In this document: one piece after another, positions 25,401 to 37,339 of the stretch | Layout: the number at the start of each line of letters is the position of its first letter | Numbering within the stretch: position 1 is the stretch's first letter | Source: Perilla frutescens | Lineage: Eukaryota; Streptophyta; Magnoliopsida; Lamiales; Lamiaceae | Reading direction: 5' to 3' | Assembly: GCA_026008535.1 (NCBI GenBank) | Contig: BRKX01000002.1 | Span: 74,979,380 to 75,043,379 of the forward strand | Length of the DNA stretch: 64,000 bases | Translations under genes and position numbers: made by a program | The notes under the pieces: model-generated | The model's input: the letters and a program-made list of their open reading frames with translations, nothing else | Told to the model about the DNA's origin: nothing | Database searches by the model: none

Positions 25401-28400
25401 TGAGATTATGTCCTAGATCCTCATCTCTGAATTGAGAAAGCAGAGAAAACTTGGAATCCCTAATTGAAATTTTTCTCACTGTATTTAACAGTTGGGTGCC
25501 GATATGAAAGTCAACCTCAAGTAGAAGTTCCTGGATTCTGCCTGCATCATTGTTAATTAGCTTATCATATTCAGACACTACATGTGGAAACTGTCAACCA
25601 TCACAGACAAAAAAGAAAAGAAGAAGAGGAAGAAAGAAATAAAGAGAGAAAAGAATGAAGGAACAAAGAAAGAAAGAGGTGACAATGTACCAGATTCATG
25701 TCTCTCCACAAGAATGAGAGATAGATGCAAGAGACTCATGTGCGCTGCATCCAGACCATCCCATATTGCTTCTTGACATTGGACTTGCTGACGACTTATG
25801 CAGGGTCCACCATCAACAGGAGCCATTTTGAAGATATCTTGTGCAACTACAATTAAACCAGAAGGCCGAAGTTTTGAGGCCCATTGGTAGTATGAAGTAA
25901 AGCATTCATTGAACATTGTCAAAGCTTTTGCTTCAAGTAACATGGAACCACCCTGTTAAAAAGCAACACATACAAGTCTATAAATTAAAGCCCAGATTAT
26001 ACACACGAATTGCTCACTTAACTAGGAATATATCAAACATATGAACAGAACAATTGAGAAGCGCATCTATAGCACAACATGTACAAAAATCTTCTGTATA
26101 GAAGGCATAACACCTTGCATTCAAAGGAGATTTCCTGGAATTCACCACCAACAGAAAAGGCAGCATTGAATTCCTCAAAACCATGGACCAAAATATCTTT
26201 TATTGGGCATCCAGCCATATAAATTTGAGAAATAACAATGTTCATGAATAGCCAACGGTCACGCAGGTGAGAACTAGATTCAGCAGCTGTACTACCCAAG
26301 CTTGCTGATGGTAAGGCTTTCTCAAGGTTTCGCAAGCAGAAAGAAAATTTGCTATGATAAATTGATGCTTCAGTCAGAAAATCTAGAAAGCCTAATAGAC
26401 TTTTAAGCTCGGATTTATCAGAGGTTCCGTAAAACTCAGTCAAATATCTGAAAATGATACATCGAAATCCAGTTGTATCAATTATAACATCCATATCAAG
26501 TCCTTCATAAGTAAACTCCATCACTGAATGCTGCATAGATATGTAAATTCCATTGCGAGACATGTCATTCATGGCCGACCTTCCACCAGTTTCTTTGTCA
26601 GTAGGCATTGTGTTTATAGATGTCTCTGAACTGCAACTTTTCCTTGACTTATGAAGAACCATGTCAAGCGACTTAATCTCAAGTTTGCCTTTGATAAAAA
26701 GCTGAGGATTTGTAAAAAGGTATCCCCTGTTGCTTCTAGAGGAGAATGTCTGCCCACACTGAGATTCAACATAAGCAGTCTCTCTGCCTGATGCTGCTTC
26801 ACGGCCTGATATGTTCATCGCCAAGGCATGCGACTCACATAATACACCAACAAAAATCTAGACAAAGAATATAAATCTGTCATTAAGGAGGAAATATCAT
26901 ACCTCAAAATATTAAAAAGGGGCTATCCACAGTTAGAGGTGTGATGCTAACTATCAGAGAACCCCATTCCACCTCCCCCCCCCCCCAATAACACGCATGT
27001 AAAAGAATCAATATTACAGACGATCATCTCATATAATTACCAATACCTACTACAATTATCAGCAATATAAGAAGCACATGTATACAAGAAATAGCATAGG
27101 ATAACATGAACACGCACACACATCAATTATAGAAGTAGAATATACACATTCGGGGAAGGCAAATGAGTAACATGAACATTATAAATGCAAAATATAAATT
27201 ATCATCTACTATTTATTAGTTTGACAAATATATAATGTAGATGTTCAGTTTAAAGGCCAACTTCTGTACCAAGCGGGCTCAAACTACAGTTCTGAAACTT
27301 CTATTAAAACCTATTCACAATTTCTCAAAGATATTAATAACTTATCATTTTCTGGATACTGCTAAAGTCAGATGTACAGTACAGCTGACCTGTATTTAAT
27401 TAAGACCGGATAAATGGAGCAATAGATCCAGTAGGTCTCGAATATAGATACCTAATTTTCACAGAGTGTTGACACCACTTCTAAATTTCCAATATGGGTG
27501 GGTAATGTAACCTTACAAGATAATTCCACTGATTACGATCACCCAACATCCATGGTGCAATACACCATCAGATCCTTCGATAAGTGAACATAAAGTCCAG
27601 GGCAGCAGAATGAGGTAGAATGTAAGAGAAATAAGGTGGTAGGGATCAGATTTCCTAGGTTTTAGACAACTAATCATGACAGTATGACACCAAAAGAAAT
27701 ATTGAGCACATGAGGGAAAAACAACCAATATTTAATGAAAACCTAAATAAAAGAAGCATCAGGATTGATTTATGACAAGAGGAACGATGAAATTCAAATG
27801 AGTATCCCAGCTAACAATGGAAGACAAATCACCTTTGTCAGAACATACAACTCATCAAGAAACATTAAACAGGAACACCCTGAAGCCACCCAATGGAAAG
27901 CTGCCGAGACAGCAACAACTGATGAACCAAGTGAATAATAATCCTTCCTGTCATACATAAGATGAATATTAAACCAGCAAGAGGTCACATTATATGTATA
28001 TTTGACACGTTACCATCTTACAGTGAATTTTCATTGTGCTGCATCACAAGATAGACTAAATTATGTTTCATATGGAATGAAACATGTGTTTTCTCCTCAT
28101 ATTATGCCTTGTTACATATTGATCTCAAAGTAAGCCTTTCTCCCACATTAGCAATCTTCAGTGAAGTTGATTACTGAAGAATAAGTGCCAAGAACTAACT
28201 GATCATACTGCCCAGAAAGAGGATAGAAACAGGAGATCTATACTCTAGGTATAGTTAAAAATCAAATATGTTGATCACTTAATTATACCTTCTTTGTGGG
28301 TGCGTGGGTGGGTGGATGGGTGGGGGACCTAACATGATCAAATTACAGAATATTCTCAGGAAATATTTTAGCAACCACTCACTAAGCATTGGATGTGTGA

Positions 28401-31372
28401 TGTGAACTCAAAATCACTTCACCGGTGATAAACACAAGGTTTCATCATGAACCATATGAATACAGTTCAGACATGGAAGCAGTTTGGATGCGTAAGGCAA
28501 AGAGGAGAAAATTACCTTACATATCTGAGCTTTGCAGTTGTTGGCCTCAATTCAATAATTTGGTTTTTTTTGTTCTCAGTGCTCTCATCAAAGTAAACCT
28601 TCAAACCTTCAACTTTCAAGTGTGCATACAGTGAAGTTTTCCCTTGACAGATGTAAGCTCCATTTTCTGAGTTGGAGTTGCCAATTTCTTGAGGTACTCC
28701 AAGTCCAAGACTCTCTAGTCCTACATCACGTTCTGAAGTGATTCCACTTGATGATCCCACATGATCTTCCACATTTGGTGATACAAGAAGTTCAATATTG
28801 CAGATTTCAAATGAAAACGGTGTGACTAGGTGGCCTGGGTATGCAGTATGAGCATGGAAATTATTGTTTGACAAGGATATCCCAAAATGTGGGCCAGCAA
28901 TGAGAACCCCAATCTGAACATGCTTTGCAGGAAGCAATCTAGTAATGTCTGTTCTAATTTTGCTTGAATATGATGCGAATTTATTACTCCAATATGCCGC
29001 CGGTGGATCCTGAATGGTGACTGCTGGGACATGCAAAACAATATTTTTCCTCCTCGGGTTCAATTGAAGGGCACTCTGTAGACATCTAAGGAGTACAACA
29101 GCTGATGCAGAGGAAAAGTATTCCAGGTTGAAGTTCAGTTTACCAACAATCAAGCTACAGTCAACCTGAGAGCCAGAATCACTGATTCCATTGTTAATCA
29201 AACAGCTCCACATATCACAAAGAATCCATGGAGAATGCATGTTTGGTAGATTTTCTCCATCAGATGTCAAACAAAAGTTCTTCCATTTTGACCATAGTTT
29301 TCCTAAAAGACAGTCTAACTGAGGGACTGAAGTTCTAGCAACATCATCCTCAGAAGCAGATTCAGGAGAGTGAATAATTTGAGCAGGCTCAGCCCATACC
29401 ACAATCTGCCTTCTACCAGTTTCCATCTTTTGATGTTCTTTCAAGCGATTGTTTGCACCAGGTTTTGCAGTCAAAAAGGAATGAACACTCAAGCTCCCAG
29501 TAGCACATGTAAAAGATGTTTCAGAAATTTTTTCCAGATATCTTAAGAAGAACAAATCTACAGAAAACCTGAACGAGAGTAAGTCTTGGTATGAAATCCC
29601 TGTGTCCGAAACTGCCTTCACATTAGTAGAAGAGTGCAAGACATTGTCTGGAGAAACAGATACTGAAATTTCTATAATTTTTAAAGTGATACTTTTTTGT
29701 AGAGCTGAGTTTTCACAAACAAAGCCAGAATGCAGGATACTACCACAAAAAATGGCCAGAATTTTGTCCAAAAAGATCATCTTCATCAGTAGAACTAACA
29801 AACTGCCTATTGTACTCAAAATGAGCAGAAGAAGCTGATGCAGCTTTGAGGAAGTCCTTGTAGCGTGCAACTTATCAAATTTGCACTTTTTCTCAGGACT
29901 GCTTGACAACACTTTGTAGCGCATTATTCTCCGGGCTGCCACAATTGCCTCCAAAGGCAACTCATTTTCAATTTCAGCTATCAACTTCCATTGAGATCTC
30001 AGAGATTTTGAATACCTTGTGTCATGGAACATCAAGATAGCTGATCTTTTCATAACTTCATCAGACGGATATCCAACTAGTAGAAGTATACTCTGGTAGG
30101 TAGTTATATATTTCAGCCATAGCGATGCACTTCTAACTACTTTGATCAATGAAAATTTAGAAGTTGGAAGCAGAGAACTAATTTTTGTTGCCACTATATT
30201 CCAAAGTTGTCTCCCAGGTCTGGTAGATTTGTTCTCTCTGGACAAGAGTCCGTATAATAACAATATAACAGATACATCTGCGGGGGAAAACAAAAAGTTC
30301 AACGCTGGAACATGAAAAGAAAAGCTCATGGACTGAAGGTTATTCAAATTAACTAAAGCAGACATATTGGTTGCAGGAAAAATAGTGGTCTTCCGATTTT
30401 GACTGTTCAACGTAACCTCAAAACCGTTAAAATCAACATCAAATGAACTCTCTTCAAAAGGCAAAGAAAATGAGTTCATGAACCCTCTAATGAAGCATCT
30501 GTGGCCTAAAATCTGTGATCCAGCTCCAAACTTCTTCAAGTACAATGAGCACAAGGCCACATCACAAGGATATTGCAGAAGCACGTTGACATCATGCAAT
30601 AGCAACTGACAATGCCTAGTTACTGTATTCCATAAGGATTTTCTCCATGTTCTGGTGCTAATATCTGAAATCTTTTTAATAGCATCATGCAGGGTTGTAC
30701 CCTGAAACCAGCAAGGAGAAGTAATATCACTACTTCCATATTGCAGATGTAGCCCGACAGGCAACTAAACACAGAGCAGAGAAGAAAAAAGAAAAAAAGA
30801 AAGGCATAACAGTGCAACTCTACATAACAGTTCCTCAAAGGCAAAATCAACAAGAACCAATGCGTGATTAGAATACCTCAGGATCAATATCCTTAAGGGC
30901 CTTATCCCTTTCCTCCGCCGACGTATCCACCATCTTCCGCCTCCACCTCACACCTCCCTCATCCTCCTCTTCCCTTTTCATCCCAACACCAAAACCAATC
31001 ACAAACGAGACAAAAATCAACTAACCCCATCAAACCAAACCAAACCAGAGTTAAGAAAACAACGGCAACGCGTAGTAAACCATACCCAAGCGAGAGAACA
31101 ACGCGCACGCCGCGCACTACAAGAGTGAACGCGGCGGAGGAGAACGGCGCGAATTGAAGGCTGACGTGGTCGGCGGTGACTTCCTTGAAGCAGAATTTGG
31201 AGGGGTCGTCCAGCAATGCGTTGAGAGCGGCGGTGTCGAAGCTTACGTTGCTGAGGGCGCCGTTGGAGCGGAGGAGGCCGAGTTTGAGTTGGAGGTCGTG
31301 GTCGTGGTCGCCTCTCAGCCATGGCTGCAGCAGAGCTGCGAGTCTCCGCTGAACAAGATCGTTGAAGAACAT
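7456..31372 (-). CDS. VPS13-family bridge-like lipid transfer protein (Arabidopsis At3g50380-like, VPS13X type)
   Basis: VPS13 proteins form long hydrophobic grooves that move phospholipids between membranes at contact sites. By-eye exon model, 5' to 3' on the minus strand: 31372-31086, 30973-30877, 30764-28521, 26833-26114, 25952-25691, 25577-25072, 24293-24167, 24089-23965, 22497-21785, 21667-21550, 21465-21349, 20529-20435, 18777-18632, 17254-17199, 17108-16895, 15668-15213, 15134-14857, 14781-14696, 14616-14530, 13154-12902, 12826-12404, 12301-12205, 11597-11275, 10506-10399, 10307-10140, 9999-9874, 9778-9689, 9567-9461, 9386-9238, 8925-8843, 8760-8665, 8582-8460, 8225-8142, 8015-7875, 7791-7456. 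All 35 exons join in phase with GT-AG sites and sum to 9,441 bp (3,146 aa plus stop). The chorein-like N-terminus is residues 1 to about 125 (start MFFNDLVQRRL). A SHR-BD/DUF1162 region lies roughly at 1850-2240. The VPS13 C-terminal region, about 2770-3146, has HYSWYAMRAVYIAQGSPLLP, KLISKFIDNKGFSGTKRYFG and FVLSGIVAYIDGRLC. A hydrophobic segment sits near residues 433-475. Small shifts of individual splice sites are possible. Confidence 0.93.
13362..14128. mobile_element. Mutator-type MITE in a VPS13 intron
   Basis: A 767-bp element in the intron between the exons at 14530-14616 and 12902-13154. The ends GGCAAAACACTGTTTTGGGT and the complement of CCCAATACAGTGTTTTGCC continue as an imperfect inverted repeat for over 100 bp (shared words TTCCGGATTGGG, CCCCTCTA, TCCATGTACTAT). 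It is flanked by the perfect 9-bp duplication TATTATTTA (13353-13361 and 14129-14137). The AT-rich middle has no coding capacity. It is a different family from the TTTGCACC elements. Confidence 0.9.
18862..19829. mobile_element. Terminal-inverted-repeat element in a VPS13 intron
   Basis: It lies between the VPS13 exons at 18632-18777 and 20435-20529. The left end TCTAAACACGCCACC...TTCACACCAC is mirrored by GTGGTGTGTAAAG...GGTGGTGTGTTTAGA on the right, with imperfect inverted repeats of about 40 bp. The internal layout (TACTTAAATATCC, TTCGAAA-rich centre, C-rich patch at 19097-19128) resembles the TTTGCACC MITEs in style. I could not find a matching target duplication, so the exact ends are uncertain by a few bases. 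Confidence 0.65.
23131..23290. repeat. hAT-like repeat fragment
   Basis: It begins TAGGGGTGAGCAATTGATAA and continues with CGGTTCGG, AACCGAATTT and AACCGAAACCGAATA words. This is typical of the TAGGGGTGAGCA termini of non-autonomous hAT elements in plants. The far end is not clear. It lies in a VPS13 intron. Confidence 0.4.
24367..24690. repeat. GAGCTCGAG-rich dispersed repeat, copy 2
   Basis: Rich in GGCTCGTTTATTATCAAGCC, CTCATGAGCTTATTTGAGC, TTGACTTGTTTATG and AGCTCATTTACAGCCCC words, the same vocabulary as the copies at 0.4, 40.0 and 62.5 kb. It lies in the VPS13 intron between 24294 and 25071. Confidence 0.45.
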
Positions 31373-31620
31373 TGCTTGATGCTGTGATCTCTTTCACTGT
31401 GTTTTGGCGGTGCTTGCCATTGCGAGAGATGCTGTCGCGAATCGAGAATGAAGGTTTCTTGAAGGAAGCGCGGAAGAGATTACAAATGTCACCAAAAAGC
31501 GATCTTGATTTTGAACGCTGTCGTTTTGTAGATTCGGCATGCCTGTAAATGCATCCCAATCTATCGAGCTGGCAAGTGTTCCGGCCCATCAAAATGTGGT
31601 TATTTGTAAAAAAAAAATAA

Positions 31621-32165
31621 GGGAGCTTCTGTTTGCACCGTTGTATTTACTCTTTGCACCTTAAAAGAAAAAAAAGAAAAAATAAAATAGTTTTGAAATT
31701 ACTTAAATGTCCTTTATTCAAAAAGAAAAAATTAACTGTGGTTCGAAAATGAAATTTCGAACTCATCGTGTTTGTTCGAAATTTTATTTTCGAACATACA
31801 TAATTTTTAAAATAAGTCACGTTCAGAAATTAATTTTCGAACACACCATGTTTGTTCGAAAATTGATTTTCGAACAAACATGGCATGTTCGAAAAATAAT
31901 TTTCGAACAGACTCCACGAATTTTTTTAAGTACCGTTCGAACATATCCCTTATGCTCGAACAGAAGACTTCGAACATAATCAGAATGTTCAAATACACAA
32001 CTTCGAACGGAACGTGATTTTTTTTTATGCTTTTAATTTTCAGATTTTATGTTTTTTTAAGTAAGGGCATTACAGTCAATTTTAGGGGTGCAAAGAGTAA
32101 AAAAGGGGGTGCATGGAGAAGTTATGGTGCAAAGAGTAAATATAAGGGTGCAAACAGAAACTCCC
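31621..32165. mobile_element. Mutator-type MITE just upstream of the VPS13 gene
   Basis: A 545-bp element with inverted ends GGGAGCTTCTGTTTGCACC and the complement of GGTGCAAACAGAAACTCCC. The inverted repeat continues about 40 bp through TTTACTCTTTGCACC. It is flanked by the perfect 9-bp duplication AAAAAATAA (31612-31620 and 32166-32174). The interior is full of TTCGAAA/TTTCGAA palindromes. It shares ends with the 5960-6719 element. Its right-hand neighbour is the start codon of the VPS13-type gene, 248 bp away, so it sits in or next to that promoter or 5' UTR. Confidence 0.9.
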
Positions 32166-33363
32166 AAAAAATAATTATGTAAAAATATAAGTTTCGCCCG
32201 ATCGATAAATCTATTATGACACTTCAATTAATATATTGTGACACATGGGCTACCTATTGTGACAGCTAATTATCTATGTGACCATTCGAAATCAAAATTA
32301 TTTTTTCGGCCAATCAATAAAAATTAAAAATAGCAAAAAATTATTGTAAATAGTAAAAAGGATGCAATACACCATTACACCCCCTCCATCTTAGAATTTA
32401 CCCAACCTTAGCTCCTCGACTCACTATTTCTTGTTTAAAAAAATAAATAAATAACTCACTATCTCTGCTCAAAAAATTATACGTTGCCTAATGGATTGTA
32501 CTCGAGGTTTATGCTAGGTAGAAGTATCATATTAAATCTATTGTGATACTACGTGCGCTACTAGCATGGAATTTGCCATTTAGACTTCTGCACAAATATA
32601 AAAATAAAACCTTTTTACTTAAATATCAAAGTTATGTTAGGTTTTTTTAATGACGCGGGTGATCATATATTACATTTAGACAAACAATAAATTGTATTGA
32701 TGGAATTCGAATTTGATATATTTAGTGTCAAATTTATATTATTTCACCACCAAATCATCTCAAAGTGAACAAATTATAATTATAATGTAATAATGGTCAA
32801 AAAAAATTTATGAATAAAATACCATTTTCTTCCACATGGATCTTCATTTTTCTAGTCTCAACCTCATCCACTACTATGCATCCTTTTAAAAGTAATCCCT
32901 AATTTAACTTATTAAAGATGTAAAAATAAAAAATGAAGGTTAAGACAAGACATGTCTATTCATACTTTTTCTTTTCTATTATTTTCTTTTTTACATATAA
33001 CATGTCAAGAAAATGTTGGCGCACGTTGCACGTCAACACTTAGTACTACATAATTAAATTTATTAATTTTAATTCAATTTTTTAATTAAATTTTAATTCT
33101 AATTGAATAGGATGAACCATAAACAATAAGTATAAAGTTAAAATAAAGCATAATAAATTCAAATTGAATTAGAAATTTGAAAAAAATAAACAAATTTAAT
33201 TATGTAGCGTCAAGTATTGTACAAAGTGTAGTATAGAATTTCATCCGAATAAAATGTGGCAATAGGCGATTACAATAGAAGAAGAAGAAGATTGGAATCT
33301 TAAAATGCAAAACATCATTTGAATGAATAGATTCCAACTCCCATTTTTCAAAAATTTAGTATC
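32166..33363. other. Intergenic region between MITE and Copia element
   Basis: AT-rich with no gene. An imperfect inverted repeat at about 33014-33240 (CGTCAACACTTAGTACTACA/TTATGTAGCGTCAAG with AATTAAATTTATTAA inside both arms) is probably a small old MITE. The remainder shows nothing I can support. Confidence 0.45.
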
Positions 33364-33523
33364 TGTTGTAAACTAGAGAGAGACGAGAGAAAATATGAAT
33401 TGTGTGTGTATTTAATACGAGGACCAAATGCCTCTATTTATAATAGTACAAGGGATAGAGTTTTAGAGTTAATAACTTGGCCATCACTCATATCATATAT
33501 ATCTATTAGATATATTTACAACA
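33364..33523 (-). repeat. Copia 3' LTR
   Basis: Left-hand 160-bp LTR, the 3' LTR in element orientation. It carries the TG...CA termini and a TATTTATAATAG segment that may serve as a TATA region. Confidence 0.92.
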
Positions 33524-33533
33524 CTCCCCCTTG
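33524..33533 (-). other. Polypurine tract of the Copia element
   Basis: On the minus strand CAAGGGGGAG sits directly before the 3' LTR, the normal place for the plus-strand primer of an LTR retrotransposon. Confidence 0.75.
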
Positions 33534-33647
33534 AGTGACCAATCTCTAAAACAAATGTTGCCTCATTAAAACCTTGCTAGAAAAACCCAGTGGGAAAAAA
33601 TCTAGTCGAAGGAAAAAAGAGTACAACTGCTCCCCCTGATCTTGAGA

Positions 33648-36600
33648 TCACTGTAGATCTTTGAGTCGGCGCATGCCAATCTTGTGTACCAACTTTCTGA
33701 CTGTTGATGTTGGTAATGCCTTTGTGAATAAGTCCGCCAAATTGTCACTTGAGCGAATTTGTTGAACGTTGATATCGCCACTCTTTTGGAGATCGTGTGT
33801 GTAGAATAACTTGGGAGAAATGTGCTTCGTCTTATCACCTTTGATGTATCCTTCCTTGAGTTGCGCGATGCAGGCAGCATTGTCTTCATACAAAACAGTT
33901 GGATTGATCCTTGATGAAGCTAATCCGCACGACTCTTGGATGTGACTTGTCATATTTCTCAACCATACACACTCTCGACTTGTTTCATGGATTGCAATGA
34001 TTTCAGAATGATTTGAGGATGTTGCAGTTAAGGTTTGCTTCACAGACTTCCATGATATAGCAGTTCCACCACATGTGAAAACATAGCCAGTTTGTGACTT
34101 GGCTTGATGTGGATCGGATAAAAATCCTGCATCCGAATACCCTACCAGAGAAGAATCGGAATTTTCCGAATAATATAATCCAAGGTCTATGGTACCCTTC
34201 AGATAACGTAGAATGTGCTTAACACCATTCCAATGTCTCAAAGTGGGTGCAGCGCTATATCTTGCGAGAAGATTTACAGAAAAAACTATATCTGGTCTAG
34301 TATAATTAGCCAGATAAGTTAATGCTCCAATTGCACTTAGATATGGTACTTCAGGACCAAGTATCGTTTCACCATCTTTAATAGGTCGGAATGGATCTTT
34401 CTCCTTATCAAGAGATCTAACGACCATTGGTGATGTTAATGGATGGGCATTATCTATGTAAAAGCGTTTTAACACTTTTCCTGTATATGTGGATTGGTGA
34501 ATAAACGTTCCTCCTCGGACACGTTCAATTTGCAAACCAAGACAAAATGTTGTCTTTCCCAAATCTTTCATCTCAAATTCTTTCTTCAAATATTCAGCAG
34601 TTTTATTGAGCTCTTCAGGAGTCCCAATTAAATTCAAATCATCGACATAAACTGCTATAATTGCAAATCCACTTTTGGTTTTCTTTATGAAAACACAAGG
34701 GCATATATCATCATTCTTGTATCCTTCTTTTAACAGATACTCGCTCAATCTATTATACCACATACGTCCAGACTGTTTTAGTCTGTACAACGATTTTTGC
34801 AGTTTAATCGAAAACATGCTTTTGGGTTTTGACTTTAATGCTTCAGGCATTTTAAATCCTTCAGGGATTTTCATATATATGTCATTATCTAATGACCCAT
34901 ATAGATAGGCAGTTACTACATCCATAAGGCACATAGCAAGCCTTTGTGACACTGCCAGACTAATCAGAAATCTGAAAGTAATCGCATCCATTACTGGAGA
35001 GTATGTTTCCTCATAATCAATTCCTCGTCTTTGAGAGAAACCTTGCGCTACGAGTCTTGCTCTATATCTCGTAACTTCATTTTTCTCGTTTCTCTTTCTA
35101 ACGAATATCCATCTGTACCTAACAGGGGTTTCAGATTCAGGAGTTAGGACTATAGGTCCAAATACTTTCCGGTTATCACAAGAATTTAATTCCATTTCCA
35201 TAGCTCTTTTCCACATTGGCCAATCATTTCTCTGTTTACATTCTGTAACAGAGTTTGGTTCAGGATCCTCATTTAAAATTTGATGAGCTATATGAAATGA
35301 GAATATATCATCTACAATGATATGTTCTCTCTCCAGTATCTGATTTGAAGATAAATAATTTATTGAGATCTCATGATTTTCAGATACTTGTAATTCTTCA
35401 GGAATTACATCACTTTTCATTTGATTGATTAGTCATTTTCGTCATTGTTTGGTTTCCATCTTGCCCCTTTCTTTTCCTAGGCACAAAATCTTTGGAACCA
35501 ATTGGTCGACCACGTTTTTGACGAATTTTAGACTCATTTTCTGCCAACGCTATTTGTCCTTCAGGGACATCAATTTTCGCTGGAGTATTTGCAGCATGTA
35601 TGTGAGATTGTGTCACTTTTCTTGTATCTACAAAAGCATCAGGAAGTTGGTTTGCAATCTTTTGCAAATGAATAATCTTTTCAACTTCTTGTTCACATTG
35701 ATTAGTTCAAGAATCAAAATGTGACAAGCTTTTCTCATTCCAAGATATTTCCTTGTGTTTTTCTGGATGTAGATTTGTTCCACCTAATGTTGGAAATGTT
35801 ATTTCATCAAAATGACAATCTGCAAAACGTGCAGTAAATAAATCACCCGTTAAAGGTTCAATATACCTTATAATCGAAGGTGAGTCAAATCCAACATATA
35901 TCCCAAGCCTTCGTTGGGGAGCCATTTTTGTTCGTTGTGGGGGTGCAATTGGGACTTGAACAGCACAACCAAAAGTTCGTAAGTGAGAAACATCTGGTTC
36001 TCGACCAAGAATAATTTGCATTGGGGAGTATTCATGGTTAGCCGATGGTCTAATACGAACTAATGTTGCCGCATGTAATATGGCATGACCCCAAGCAGTA
36101 GTTGGGAGTTTTGACTTCATAAGTAATGGTCTAGCAATAAGTTGAAGACGTTTAATAAACGATTCTGCTAAACCATTTTGAGTATGGACATGAGCGACTG
36201 AATGTTCAATCTCAATTCCAATAGCCATACAATAGTTTTCAAATGCTTGAGACGTAAACTCACTAGCATTGTCAAGATGAATTCTTTGAATTGAATTGTC
36301 AGGGAATTGAGCTCGTAATTTTATAATTTGAGCAAGTAGTCTAGCAAATGCTGCATTTCTAGTAGAAATCAAGCATACATGTGACCATCTAGAGGAAGCA
36401 TCAATCAATACCATAAAGTATCGAAAAGGGCCACATGGTGGATGTATAGGTCCACAAATATCTCCTTGAATTCTCTCTAAGAAAGATGGAGATTCAATAT
36501 TAACCTTCGTATATGAAGGTCTAATAACTAACTTGCCTTGCGCACAAGCATCACATGGGAATTCATTTGTCATAAGAATCTTTTGATTCTTTATGTTGTG

Positions 36601-37110
36601 CCCATATGAATTATTGATTATTCGGCGCATCATAGTTGCACCAGGATGTCCAAGCCTATCATGCCAAAGCATAAAGCTTTTTGTGTCATTGAATTTCAGG
36701 TTCATGACATGGTTTGTCTCAATTGCCTTTATGAATGTGTAATACATCCCAGAAGGTAGTGTTAATAATTTTTCTTTCGTTCGCTTATGGCCGGAGATAA
36801 AAGAATTTATGCAGAGATATTCTTTTACACCTTCTGATATAGTCTCGATATGGTATCCATTATAGCAGATATCTTTGAAACTTAGTAAGTTTCTTTTGGA
36901 CTTACTAGAATACAGGGCATTTTTAATATATAATTTAGTATCATTTGGTAAAATGATACAAGCTCTTCCGGAGCCTTCAATGATGTTTGATGCACCTGAT
37001 ATTGTGTTAACATTATCCTGAGCTAATGTCAACTTAAGAAAATATTTCTTATTTTGGAGAATGGTGTGTGTAGTGGCACTATCAGCAAGACAAATATCAC
37101 AAGATTCCAT
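33648..37110 (-). pseudogene. Copia pol polyprotein, broken
   Basis: Starting at 37110 (MESCDICLADSATTHTI), the protease motif DSA is followed by an HHCC zinc finger (HDRLGH...CDACAQGK), an integrase core (IQGDICGPIH, HLDNASEF, NGLAESFIKR), a reverse transcriptase with the YVDD motif (AVYVDDLNLIG), and RNase H motifs (YSDAGFLSD, LYEDNAACI). The frame ends at 33648. Two lesions are visible: an in-frame TGA at 35707-35709, after which the same frame continues, and a frameshift near 35410-35420 joining to the frame that carries reverse transcriptase. The usual gag with its CCHC knuckle is absent. Nothing is restored here; the gene is defective as it stands. Confidence 0.9.
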
Positions 37111-37165
37111 TTGAATGTCTTCTAGGATCGATGGACTTCTAGATTTGAAGGAGAGGGTAGAACAA

Positions 37166-37179
37166 TCGTGCTGATAACG
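37166..37179 (-). other. Probable primer-binding site of the Copia element
   Basis: Immediately inside the 5' LTR the minus strand reads CGTTATCAGCACGA, the position of a tRNA primer-binding site. It partly resembles the TGGTATCAGAGC site for initiator tRNA-Met common in plant Copia elements. Confidence 0.55.
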
Positions 37180-37339
37180 TGTTGTAAACTAGAGAGAGAC
37201 GAGAGAAAATATGAATTGTGTGTGTATTTAATATGAGGACCAAATGCCTCTATTTATAATAGTACAAGGGATAGAGTTTTAGAGTTAATAACTTGGTCAT
37301 CACTCATATCATATATATCTATTAGATATATTTACAACA
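37180..37339 (-). repeat. Copia 5' LTR
   Basis: Right-hand 160-bp LTR, nearly identical to the left copy, with TGTTGTAAAC and TTTACAACA ends. Confidence 0.92.

Larger units (their letters stand above)
33364..37339 (-). mobile_element. Gag-less Ty1/Copia LTR retrotransposon
   Basis: A 3,976-bp element in minus orientation, inserted between the VPS13 and WD40 genes. The two 160-bp LTRs (33364-33523, 37180-37339) begin TGTTGTAAAC and end TTTACAACA, and differ at only two positions by my reading (C/T near 33418 and 33471 of the left copy). The flanks are GTATC (33359-33363) and ATATC (37340-37344), a 5-bp duplication with one change. The interior has protease, integrase, reverse transcriptase and RNase H but no room for gag: the pol frame opens 70 bp inside the 5' LTR. 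Near-identical LTRs mean recent insertion, while pol is already broken, so it was probably mobilised in trans. Confidence 0.93.

Noticed and set aside
29740..29860. Alternative reading frame across the VPS13 hydrophobic stretch, hydrophilic and serine/acid-rich
   Set aside because: It looks protein-like but runs into a stop and would need two frameshifts. The hydrophobic frame is continuous with the flanking exon, and I recall a comparable hydrophobic patch in the Arabidopsis homolog.
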